A stretch of 64,000 nt of DNA, taken from Lachnospiraceae bacterium. Its GTDB lineage: Bacteria > Bacillota > Clostridia > Lachnospirales > Lachnospiraceae. How positions within the stretch are numbered: position 1 is the stretch's first letter; every line of letters starts with the position of its first letter. The DNA is taken from assembly GCA_024696615.1 (NCBI GenBank), contig JAILGS010000036.1, positions 1 through 64,000 of the forward strand. The letters run 5' to 3'. This document shows, piece by piece, positions 40,556 to 48,938 of this stretch. Under the pieces are notes generated by a model, which worked only from the letters and a program-made list of their open reading frames with translations, searched no databases and was not told the DNA's origin. The translations under genes were made by a program, and so were the position numbers.

Positions 40556-43423
40556 TTATTGAGCTACTGCCCCTTCTGTCACGGTTCCTTCTGTTTCCGA
40601 ATTTTTCGTGGTAACTTCGGAAGGGTTGGATAATCCATAATAAATATTTAAAATATTGGCTGCAACTTTCGCAGCATTACCGGAAGTATATCCATTCTGA
40701 ATAACGATGGATAATCCGATCTCCGGATTTTCATACGGTGCATAACAGATAAAGTCACAGTGATCGGGAAGTTTGGTATTTTCCTGAGCCGTACCCGTCT
40801 TACTAGCGGTGGAAACCGTGGTATTCGTAATCAGGGAAGAAGTATTCTCACTCACCATTCGCATACCTTCATGAACCGTATTCCAAGTAGAGCTGGACAC
40901 ATCATTCATGGTACTACTAATAATTGGAATGGATTCGAAAATTACGGTACCGGAACTATCTACGACACGATCAATGAGGGTCAAATCATAACATACGCCG
41001 GAATTGGCAATGGTGGACACATAGTGACAGAGATTTAATCCCGTATAGGAATTTCGACCCTGACCAATGGCCGATGCAACCGCATTCTCATTGGAAGCAA
41101 TCGGGGTCTGTTCATAGATCTCAATTCCCGTTGTAACAGCAAGTCCCATACGCTTTGCATAATCCGCTAAAATATCCGTTGCACGGTTACTATCGTATTT
41201 TTCCGTCATATTATTGGTGGCTAAACGGTAACCTACTTCATAAAAGTACACATTGCAGGAATCCCGAAGAGCTGTTTTCACATTTTCATTCCCATGGCGG
41301 CTCGGATATACCCAACATTTTGGATTTGGCGTAACCGTTTCATAAATACCATTACATTCAATGATTTCCGAAGCAGTAATAATCCCCTCTTCCAGTCCTG
41401 CTACGGCAGAGACCATCTTAAAAGAAGAACCCGGCGCAGTACGTGTGGTGGTTGCATTATTTACTAATGGCAGGGACTTATCATTTAATAATTGATTATA
41501 ATAAGCCGCATCCACGGAACCGGAAAAATAATTGATGTCATAACTTGGATAGGAAACCATGGCAAGGATTCGGCCCGTATCATTATCAATAATCGTGGCA
41601 GAACCGGAGCAAGGCTTCAATGCAAGCATGGCTGGAGTGATTTCGCAGGCTGCAATCTTATTCACCATAAAGGAATAAGCGGAGGTGGAACCCATAATTA
41701 ATTTTCCATAGGTTTCCTCATCGTATTTTAAAATACCCTGATCATAGAGAAGTACGCCCAACTGACTACCGGACAGGGAACGATACTTAATCATGTATTT
41801 ATAAATCTTTTTGGAGAAGGAAGACTCCTTCTTTACATCCTCTAAAATATAAGCCACTAAAGCCTCATAACTTTCAGAAAGGCTGGTATAATTGCTATCC
41901 GTAAATTTGCTTACATCAATCCAGTTTTTAGCAAGGGCATAGGACAAAAATTCCTTAAAGGAAATCGTTTCTGCGATCCACTCCTCATATACCGTATCGG
42001 AAGTATCAATATTACTACGAAGCAGGACGCCATTGGCCCCAAGAATTTCATAGATGGTATAGATATAATTTTGCATCTCTTCGGAAAGATGTGCATAATC
42101 CGTATCCGATACCAATAACTCTGTGGATAAGCGATCTAAGACTTCCTTCTGCTTATCTAAAAAGCTATGATATACCGTGCTTTCCGTAGCAGTTTTACAG
42201 GAAGCAATTTCACTCATGGAGATTACATTATTGTCAATTAAAGCAAAATACACATCTTTAATTGGAATATTAATGGTGGAAATGGTGGTTCCATCACTCT
42301 TGTAGACATATTGCTCATCACTATCCACAATATGGGACACTAAGATGTCTGCAATCTGTTGCTCCAAGGCCTTATATACCTTCTTTTGAAGCTCGATATC
42401 AATGGTTAAGTATACATCGGAACCCATGATTGGATCCTTCTCTTCTAGTACTTCCGTAATTCGACCTACATGGTCCACATATACTTTTCGAGAACCTTTC
42501 GTTCCCTGTAAATACTGTTCCATGGACTGTTCAATCCCGGATTTTCCCACAATATCGCTGGCGGTATACTGACTATCTTCTTCCTGTAATACTTCTAACT
42601 CGTCGGAAGAAATCATACCCGTATAGCCTAAAATATGTGCCACATAGAAACCATCCACATATTTTCGAATATATTCCTCGCATACATCCACACCAATTAA
42701 ATCCTGGCTATTTTCTAGAATCTCTGCAACGGATTCGTCACTGACATCACTGGCCATGGTAAACTGGGTGGAACGCTGATAGGAATTGGCGCTCATGTAG
42801 GAACGATAATTTAAGATATAAAGAACCATTTCCGGTTCATAGAATTGCTCAATTTCTCCATCCTTATTCTTTTGATTAATCTGGTATGTCTTTTCACAGA
42901 CAAAATCAATCACATCGGAGGCGGAGGCATTTAACTCTTCCGGTGTTAATTCACTGATACTACGATGTCCATAGGCATCACGAAGAAAACGCTGCTTGGC
43001 AGAATCGGATACATTGAATTCATAATGACCATCCTCATTTAAAATAATGGGATAATCACAATTCACATTTTCTCCATGACGTAAAAGAATGGTCACAGCG
43101 TCAGCAATTACCTGATTTAAGATTTTATTCTTTTCGGATACGGATGAATACTTACCACTATCAGAGATCTTTACAGCAAAAGCAAGATCATTATAGGCAA
43201 GCAGAACACCATTACAATCATAGATATTACCGCGGGTTGCAGTAATACTCTGGACTTCTTCCGTCTTCACATTCATGGACTCCACATAGGCTTCGCCCTG
43301 AATAATCTGAAGGTCGAATAAACGGTGTATTAATATGATAAATAGAATAATAAAAAGCGTCACAACTGGAAATAAGCGTGAACGCAGAATACTCAAGATA
43401 TAATCTTTAATTTCTTGATACAT
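40556..43423 (-). CDS. mrdA: Penicillin-binding protein 2 (class B) with long insertion
   Basis: Class B transpeptidase of the elongation machinery. N-terminal membrane anchor (about residues 17-35), dimerisation domain (RGNIYDCNGVLLAYND), and the transpeptidase domain with SSFK at 666-669, SCN at 722-724 and KTG at 875-877, so it should be active. Between LTIDIELQKKVYKALEQ (to about 361) and GSATIIDNDTGRILAMVSYPSYD (from 608) lies an insert of about 245 residues absent from proteobacterial PBP2. 955 residues in all. It overlaps mreD by 17 bases. Confidence 0.93.
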   Translation of the reverse strand: MYQEIKDYILSILRSRLFPVVTLFIILFIILIHRLFDLQIIQGEAYVESMNVKTEEVQSITATRGNIYDCNGVLLAYNDLAFAVKISDSGKYSSVSEKNKILNQVIADAVTILLRHGENVNCDYPIILNEDGHYEFNVSDSAKQRFLRDAYGHRSISELTPEELNASASDVIDFVCEKTYQINQKNKDGEIEQFYEPEMVLYILNYRSYMSANSYQRSTQFTMASDVSDESVAEILENSQDLIGVDVCEEYIRKYVDGFYVAHILGYTGMISSDELEVLQEEDSQYTASDIVGKSGIEQSMEQYLQGTKGSRKVYVDHVGRITEVLEEKDPIMGSDVYLTIDIELQKKVYKALEQQIADILVSHIVDSDEQYVYKSDGTTISTINIPIKDVYFALIDNNVISMSEIASCKTATESTVYHSFLDKQKEVLDRLSTELLVSDTDYAHLSEEMQNYIYTIYEILGANGVLLRSNIDTSDTVYEEWIAETISFKEFLSYALAKNWIDVSKFTDSNYTSLSESYEALVAYILEDVKKESSFSKKIYKYMIKYRSLSGSQLGVLLYDQGILKYDEETYGKLIMGSTSAYSFMVNKIAACEITPAMLALKPCSGSATIIDNDTGRILAMVSYPSYDINYFSGSVDAAYYNQLLNDKSLPLVNNATTTRTAPGSSFKMVSAVAGLEEGIITASEIIECNGIYETVTPNPKCWVYPSRHGNENVKTALRDSCNVYFYEVGYRLATNNMTEKYDSNRATDILADYAKRMGLAVTTGIEIYEQTPIASNENAVASAIGQGRNSYTGLNLCHYVSTIANSGVCYDLTLIDRVVDSSGTVIFESIPIISSTMNDVSSSTWNTVHEGMRMVSENTSSLITNTTVSTASKTGTAQENTKLPDHCDFICYAPYENPEIGLSIVIQNGYTSGNAAKVAANILNIYYGLSNPSEVTTKNSETEGTVTEGAVAQ

Positions 43424-43934
43424 AATCCGTCACTTTCCTTCGGTCCCGAGGGTCAAACAATCTATCCAAATAATGCATTGGACGATATAACAAAATCATC
43501 ATGGCACAGGTATACATGGTGCCTGGAATAATAATTCGTCCTAAATAATAAAGCATATTTAATCGGTTATATAAAAGGAAACCACCCACATAGATTAAGA
43601 AATCATAGGAAAAGGTGGATACTAAGGTGATTAACAGAGGAATGATAATACGTTCCTGGTTATACTCCTTGGTAAAGGTTCCAGCCATATAGCCAATCCA
43701 GGCCAAAAAAAGAACCGAAAAGCCAAAAATTGAGGTATAGAAGGCATCCATAAGGATTCCTCCCACCACTCCAGCAAAGATTCCTTCCTTGGAGCCTTTA
43801 AAGAATCCAAAACAAATTGGAATCACTAACATAATGTTTGGTGAAATGTCCGCAATGGCAATGGACTTACATAAAGTGGTCTGTAAGCAATAAAAACAAA
43901 TTGTCAAAAGAATGATACAGATTTTTCGTTTCAT
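43407..43934 (-). CDS. mreD: Rod shape-determining protein MreD
   Basis: Membrane component of the elongasome. 175 residues with about five hydrophobic segments (for example ISPNIMLVIPICFGFFKG, GVVGGILMDAFYT, LFLAWIGYMAGTF). The G-x-x-x-G/D-A/F motif GGILMDAFY is typical of MreD. Located between mreC and mrdA as expected; it starts 8 bases after mreC. Confidence 0.9.
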   Translation of the reverse strand: MKRKICIILLTICFYCLQTTLCKSIAIADISPNIMLVIPICFGFFKGSKEGIFAGVVGGILMDAFYTSIFGFSVLFLAWIGYMAGTFTKEYNQERIIIPLLITLVSTFSYDFLIYVGGFLLYNRLNMLYYLGRIIIPGTMYTCAMMILLYRPMHYLDRLFDPRDRRKVTDYVSRN

Positions 43935-43942
43935 GGATTTAA

Positions 43943-44794
43943 CTATTCTTCAATCTCTTTCTGATCCAGAATAATCAGTACTTCCTGCAAATGTTCAAAA
44001 TCCACCACAGGTACTAAATATCCGGACTTGGTTAAATTATTGGAATCCATGGTCACATCTTTAATATAACCAATTAAAATTCCTTCCACGTATTTACTAC
44101 TGATATTGGAGGTTACCACACGGTCCCCATCCTTTACTTCCACGGAGGAATTCAGATACTTCACATAAACATATCCATCATCCATCAGACTTAAGGAGCC
44201 TTCCACGGTACAGGTATCACCACTGTTAATTAACATACCACTCACATTATTATTATCATCAATAATGGAACGAACAATGGCATAATTTGGACCAACTTCC
44301 GTGATAATTCCCACTAAACCACCATCGGCGATAACATTCATATTCACCTCAAGGCCGTCCTCACTACCCTTATCGATGGTGAAGACATAGTACCAGTTTC
44401 CGCTTTCTTTCGCGATGACTCTGGCAGCAGTTTTTTCATAGGAAGCATATTGGTCATCCAGGGCATAAAGCTCACGAAGTCGCTGTAATTCAATCTGATT
44501 CTGATTTAACAGACTGTTCTCCTCCGTTAACTGAGCCACCTTTTCTTTCAGTTCCTTATTTTCTTCCGTGACATTTTTTAAATTGGCGATCATCTCCACA
44601 CGGCTATATACATAGGTGCCGATGGTATTAATTCCTTTCTGCATGGGAACTACCACCACGGAAACACCCTGTCGAATGGGATTACGGATGGCATCCGTAA
44701 AAATCGATACCGCCATTAAAGTCAAGCTGACAATGGTAATTACAATAATCCACTGTCTGGATGAAATCTCAATTTTTCGAAAACGTTTCCACAT
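43943..44794 (-). CDS. mreC: Rod shape-determining protein MreC
   Basis: Extracellular scaffold that links MreB/MreD with PBP2. 283 residues: short basic N terminus, one transmembrane helix (about residues 16-36), a coiled coil (about 65-110, NLKNVTEENKELKEKVAQLTEENSLLNQNQIELQRL), then the beta-rich MreC core (AARVIAKESGNWYYVFTIDKGSEDGLEVNMNVI, GLVGIITEVGPNYAIVRSI). Starts 18 bases after mreB. Confidence 0.94.
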   Translation of the reverse strand: MWKRFRKIEISSRQWIIVITIVSLTLMAVSIFTDAIRNPIRQGVSVVVVPMQKGINTIGTYVYSRVEMIANLKNVTEENKELKEKVAQLTEENSLLNQNQIELQRLRELYALDDQYASYEKTAARVIAKESGNWYYVFTIDKGSEDGLEVNMNVIADGGLVGIITEVGPNYAIVRSIIDDNNNVSGMLINSGDTCTVEGSLSLMDDGYVYVKYLNSSVEVKDGDRVVTSNISSKYVEGILIGYIKDVTMDSNNLTKSGYLVPVVDFEHLQEVLIILDQKEIEE

Positions 44795-44812
44795 GTTAAC
44801 TACCCTTTATCA

Positions 44813-45832
44813 TTATCCAATATAGGTCTTTTCCTTTGGTGCATGAGCAAGTTTACGGTAGGATGGCGTACTGATAATGCTACGAATCCCATTGACTACA
44901 CTTTCTGAACCATTGGGAATGATATTGGCCTTTAGATTGGTCTCCATCTCAAAGAAGCTTTGCAGATCACGAATGGCTGAAGTTCCACCCGTAATATTAA
45001 TTCCATAAGCAATAATATCCGCAGCAAGTTCTGGTGGAGTAATCTCCAAAGTCATCTTCACCGCATCCACAATGGAACGAAGGTGATCAATAATAGAGTC
45101 ATAAACCACATCGCTGGAAACATCCATGGCCACAGGCAGACCCGACATAATATTTCTACCGAATGCCTTAGCAAATGTTTCTTCGCCCTGTAATGCAGAA
45201 CCAATCTGCTTCTTAATATTTTCCGCAGTCTTTAAGCCGATGACTAAGTTATAGGAACGACGCACACCACTGACAATGGACTCATCCAACTTATTTCCAC
45301 CAATCTTAATGGACTTACTCTTTACAATACCACCTAAGGACATCACAGAAATTTCGGTGGTATCCGCGCCGATATTAACCACCATCACGCCCTTAGAATC
45401 CGTCACATCAATTCCTGCACCGATTCCATCCGCAATTGGCTTATCCACAATATAAACATTACGAGCCTTAACCTTGGCATTGGTAACCAGTTCGTAGAAC
45501 GCACGCTGCTCCACTTCGGTAATATCCGTAGGAACGGCAATATAGAAATCATTACCGCCACTCATCTTTCCATGAGTCATTTTTCGGAAGAAATTCTCAA
45601 ATAATTTCTCCATATTATCAATATCTGCAATTACTCCGTATTTTACCGGATATGAGACTGTGATATAGTCCGGTGCCTTTTCATACATTTGGAATGCATC
45701 ATCACCAAAGGCCATTAATTCATCTTTATTAGCAATGGCAATGATATTCTTCTCATTTAATACTTCATCCCTTTCCTTGGAAAAGAGCTTCATATTACTG
45801 GTTCCGATATCACATCCATATACATTTGCCAT
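44813..45832 (-). CDS. mreB: Divergent MreB (actin-like rod-shape protein)
   Basis: Actin-fold ATPase that organises cell-wall elongation. 339 residues. Phosphate-1 loop CDIGTSNMKLF, inter-domain GIGAGIDV, phosphate-2 VVNIGADTTEISVMSLGGIV, and adenosine region NITGGTSAIRDL. Two usually invariant positions are altered: Asp130 (VDKPIADGIGAG) replaces the catalytic Glu of E-E-P-x-A, and Asn153 replaces Asp of D-I-G-G-G-T. The position directly before mreC supports MreB, and a slow or altered ATPase is inferred. Confidence 0.88.
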   Translation of the reverse strand: MANVYGCDIGTSNMKLFSKERDEVLNEKNIIAIANKDELMAFGDDAFQMYEKAPDYITVSYPVKYGVIADIDNMEKLFENFFRKMTHGKMSGGNDFYIAVPTDITEVEQRAFYELVTNAKVKARNVYIVDKPIADGIGAGIDVTDSKGVMVVNIGADTTEISVMSLGGIVKSKSIKIGGNKLDESIVSGVRRSYNLVIGLKTAENIKKQIGSALQGEETFAKAFGRNIMSGLPVAMDVSSDVVYDSIIDHLRSIVDAVKMTLEITPPELAADIIAYGINITGGTSAIRDLQSFFEMETNLKANIIPNGSESVVNGIRSIISTPSYRKLAHAPKEKTYIG

Positions 45833-45853
45833 AGTTTCTTTCTCCTTAAGTTC

Positions 45854-46531
45854 CTATTCATGTTCTGCGAAACTGTAAAAATCACGGTCCGCAATAATAA
45901 TATGATCTACCAAGGTGATGCCAATCAGCTCCCCGGCCTTTTGTACAGCCTTGGTTAGCCGAATGTCCTCACTGCTTGGTTTTGCTTTGCCACTGGGATG
46001 ATTGTGAAGTAAAATGACATGCACCGCGTTCGCCCGTAAGCCCTCCATCATAATTTCCCGAGGTGAAGCAATGGTACGGTCCACAGTACCTAAAGACACT
46101 TCATATTCTGAAATATATTGCATCGCAGTATCCACATATACTGCTAAAAAACGTTCCCGTGACAAATGTCGAAAATCTTCCATGAAATAATTCGCAATGG
46201 TTTTTGGAGAGGAAAATACCGGACGCTTTGCGTGACTGGTTTTGGCAATCCGCCTTGACAGTTCGCCAACGCACTTAATCTGCATGGCTTTCACCTCTCC
46301 CACCCCTGGAATCGATTTTAATTCTTCCATGGATCGCTGATAAATATTTAATAAACTACTTTCTTCCGTTCGTAAGGAAAGAATTTTCTTCGCTAAGGTC
46401 ACCGAATCCTCATTACGGTTGCCACAGCGAATAATGATGGCAAGTAATTCCTCATTACTTAATTTCTCCACTCCCATATTGTGAAATTTTTCATAGGGGC
46501 GAAGGTCCTTACAAGTTTCTTTGATTGTCAT
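45854..46531 (-). CDS. radC: RadC-family JAB/MPN protein
   Basis: 225 residues: an N-terminal helix-hairpin-helix (SIPGVGEVKAMQIKC) and a C-terminal JAB1/MPN metalloprotease-like domain with the JAMM motif HVILLHNHPSGKAKPSSEDIRLT (H-x-H ... D). Despite the name the family has no proven repair role; a metal-dependent hydrolase is likely. In Bacillus and Clostridia it precedes mreBCD as here, lying 21 bases upstream of mreB. Confidence 0.93.
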   Translation of the reverse strand: MTIKETCKDLRPYEKFHNMGVEKLSNEELLAIIIRCGNRNEDSVTLAKKILSLRTEESSLLNIYQRSMEELKSIPGVGEVKAMQIKCVGELSRRIAKTSHAKRPVFSSPKTIANYFMEDFRHLSRERFLAVYVDTAMQYISEYEVSLGTVDRTIASPREIMMEGLRANAVHVILLHNHPSGKAKPSSEDIRLTKAVQKAGELIGITLVDHIIIADRDFYSFAEHE

Positions 46532-46604
46532 ATGCTACTGCTCGATCAAACAATCTAACTTCCCCCTAAAGCAAATGTTTTACCAGGGGAAAATCTCCTC
46601 ATTC

Positions 46605-46847
46605 TTACATATAATGATAACAGATAATGGCAATCACAATACCAATCAAACTTCCCACGGTAATATGAATCGTAAGACCAATGGTTAATACAATGAGTCC
46701 AAGATCCAATACCAAGGGCGTGGTTGAACCAAAGGTCTGACCATAATTCAACCATTCGATTGTGGTGATATGGGCAAGAAAGCCGCCTATCACAATTCCT
46801 GCTAACATTAAGAGTAATAATACCCATCCATTTTTGCTCTTTAACAC
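46605..46847 (-). CDS. DUF4321-like small membrane protein
   Basis: 80 residues with two hydrophobic helices (about 8-26 and 47-76). The sequence NGWVLLLLMLAGIVIGGFLAHIT, LNYGQTFG and PLVLDLGLIVLTIGLTIHI fits the clostridial DUF4321 family as I remember it. Function unknown. It sits between mutL and radC within the mre cluster, a typical position for this family. The frame in +1 (46555-46827) is a shadow. Confidence 0.85.
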   Translation of the reverse strand: MLKSKNGWVLLLLMLAGIVIGGFLAHITTIEWLNYGQTFGSTTPLVLDLGLIVLTIGLTIHITVGSLIGIVIAIICYHYM

Positions 46848-46876
46848 CTTGGTTCTCCTTCTCTTACAACAACAAT

Positions 46877-48877
46877 CTATTGTAACATATCTTTAGGGCT
46901 TTTCCAATGAAATTTCTGATCCACTTCGGCTTTCGTAAGGGTTAGGAAGGTTGGTCGGCCAAGAAGTCCCTTGGCACTTTCCTTACAGGATAATACCCGG
47001 TCCATTAATCGCATAATCTCTGCTTCCGTACAGGTCAGTTCCTCTCTTTGATGGATCTGACACAGGGCAGAAATAAAACGTTCCTGTACTCCACTTCGAT
47101 TTCCCGAAAGTACCTCCAGGATGTCTAGAAAATCCTTTCCTCGAAATTTTCCATGGAGAAGGGATGGAATCGCTGTAATAGAATAATCTTTTCCACCAAA
47201 TTCTTCTAAAACAAAGCCAAGTTTCTCGAAGTTTTCCTTTTGTTCCTGGAAGGTCTGATGCTCTGTGGCGGATAAATTCACAATCACAGGAACGATGAGA
47301 TCTTCCGAAGATAATTCCTCACAGAATCCCTCCTCTTGAAGGGCTTCATAGAAAATCCTCTCCCGACAAGCGCATGGATCTAATAGATACAAGCATTCCT
47401 GATGCTCCACCACCCAATAATTAGAAAATGCTCTTCCAAGAACCCGGATTTTACGACGGGGTGCAGTATTGGAAGGATTTTGCATTGGTTTTGCTACGGC
47501 TTTCTCTTGATTAACCTCAGTGGTCTCTTTTTCCTGGCTAAGGTCTTTCGTTTCTTTTACTTGTCTAAGTTCTTTCGTCCCTTCCTCTTGGGTAAGGTCT
47601 TTTGTCTCTCTATAAGTCGCAGGCTCCTTTACAATAGCGGTGGAGTCGTCGGTTAACGGACTAGAATCCTCCCTCGCAACATAAAGAGGCTTGGAAGGCT
47701 GTTTTGTAGCCCCATCTGCTTGGGATGGAACCTCGTCTACTTGAGATGTTGCCCAATCCCTTTGAAGAAGGATCACTTCCTCGGCGGGCTTTGTTGTATA
47801 TTGCTTCTTTGGCTCCAGGAATTGATCTCTCTCTTTTTGCAGGCGCAATTTTTCCTTGGCGACAAGATCTAATTCCGGAGTTTCCGGCTCCCGGCGATGT
47901 CCTAAAAGATTACTGATACTATTCACAAGACGATCATAGATTTCCTGTCCATTACTAAAGCGCAGTTCCATCTTCGTAGGATGCACATTGACATCAATGG
48001 TTTCCGGATCCAGTTCAAAATATAAACAACAGAATGGATACTGTCTTGCCATCATATAGGGAGCATAGGCATCTTCCACCCCTCGATGAATAATATTGCT
48101 TTTAATATATCTGCCATTGATATAGTAGATGATATAATTGCGATTTCCACGATGAATTACAGGCTTTCCAAGATAGCCCCATACCTTCATCCCCGGAAAT
48201 TCTTCCTTGATTTCTAATAAATTATGATAGATGTCCCTACCATAAAGATGGTAAATAATGTCTTTACATTTGCCATTTCCCGCGGTTTTAATCTTAAGCT
48301 GGCCATTATGAATAAAGGTGAAGGCAATCTCTGGATGGGAAAGACACATCTTTTCCATAAGATCCGCAATATAATTGCCTTCCGTGGTCTCGGACTTTAA
48401 GAATTTCTTACGTGCCGGGGTATTGTAAAACAGATCCCGAATAATGAAAGTGGAGCCTTCTGGACAACCGGTGGACTCCACACTCACTTCCTTCCCACCG
48501 TCAATACAGTAGCGTACGCCATCAATCGCTCCGTGGGTTTTGGTGATTAATTCCACCTTTGCTACGGATGTGATACTGGAAAGTGCCTCCCCTCGAAAGC
48601 CCATCGTTTGAATGGTTTCAAGGTCTTTTACCGTTTCAATTTTACTGGTAGCATGGCGCAAGAAGGCAATTGGAATCTCTCCCGGTTCAAATCCCATACC
48701 GTTATCCGTGATACGGATCATGCTGCATCCTCCATGGGAAATCTCCACAGTGATGGCAGTTGCCTTGGCATCCATGGCATTTTCCACTAACTCCTTCACC
48801 ACGGAAGCCGGTCGTTCGATCACTTCTCCGGCAGCAATTTGATTAATTGTAAGGTTGTCTAATACTTTAATTGCCAT
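46877..48877 (-). CDS. mutL: DNA mismatch repair protein MutL, endonuclease motifs degenerate
   Basis: GHKL ATPase coordinating mismatch repair. The N-terminal ATPase is intact: AAGEVIERPASVVKELVENAMDA, ITDNGMGF, FRGEALSSI, and the transducer domain PVIHRGNRNYIIYYINGRYI. The linker (about residues 345-480) includes four 9-residue repeats (423-458). In the C-terminal domain the metal/endonuclease motif DQHA-x2-E reads D-P-C-A-C-R-E (500-506), and the zinc-binding CPHGRP reads GLLGRP (637-642). 666 residues. It should bind ATP, but nicking activity is doubtful. Follows mutS by 61 bases. Confidence 0.92.
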   Translation of the reverse strand: MAIKVLDNLTINQIAAGEVIERPASVVKELVENAMDAKATAITVEISHGGCSMIRITDNGMGFEPGEIPIAFLRHATSKIETVKDLETIQTMGFRGEALSSITSVAKVELITKTHGAIDGVRYCIDGGKEVSVESTGCPEGSTFIIRDLFYNTPARKKFLKSETTEGNYIADLMEKMCLSHPEIAFTFIHNGQLKIKTAGNGKCKDIIYHLYGRDIYHNLLEIKEEFPGMKVWGYLGKPVIHRGNRNYIIYYINGRYIKSNIIHRGVEDAYAPYMMARQYPFCCLYFELDPETIDVNVHPTKMELRFSNGQEIYDRLVNSISNLLGHRREPETPELDLVAKEKLRLQKERDQFLEPKKQYTTKPAEEVILLQRDWATSQVDEVPSQADGATKQPSKPLYVAREDSSPLTDDSTAIVKEPATYRETKDLTQEEGTKELRQVKETKDLSQEKETTEVNQEKAVAKPMQNPSNTAPRRKIRVLGRAFSNYWVVEHQECLYLLDPCACRERIFYEALQEEGFCEELSSEDLIVPVIVNLSATEHQTFQEQKENFEKLGFVLEEFGGKDYSITAIPSLLHGKFRGKDFLDILEVLSGNRSGVQERFISALCQIHQREELTCTEAEIMRLMDRVLSCKESAKGLLGRPTFLTLTKAEVDQKFHWKSPKDMLQ
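47504..47611. repeat. Four 27-bp tandem repeats in the mutL linker
   Basis: Four in-frame units of 27 bp (47504-47530, 47531-47557, 47558-47584, 47585-47611) encode RETKDLTQE, EGTKELRQV, KETKDLSQE and KETTEVNQE. Units two and four are closest. Because 27 is a multiple of three, copy-number change would lengthen or shorten the linker without a frameshift. Confidence 0.8.
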
Positions 48878-48938
48878 TCCATCATCCTTCTTTATAGGGT
48901 AAAAACATTATTTGGGGTAAAAACATCATTGGTCTTAT

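Noticed and set aside
46559-46594. Hairpin between radC and the DUF4321-like gene
   Set aside because: Stem is short with a long loop and no T-run follows on the minus strand; it is not a convincing terminator.
46555-46827. 90-residue minus-strand frame with many Cys, His and Trp
   Set aside because: It is a +1 frame of the DUF4321-like membrane protein, which has the better start, hydrophobic pattern and family match.
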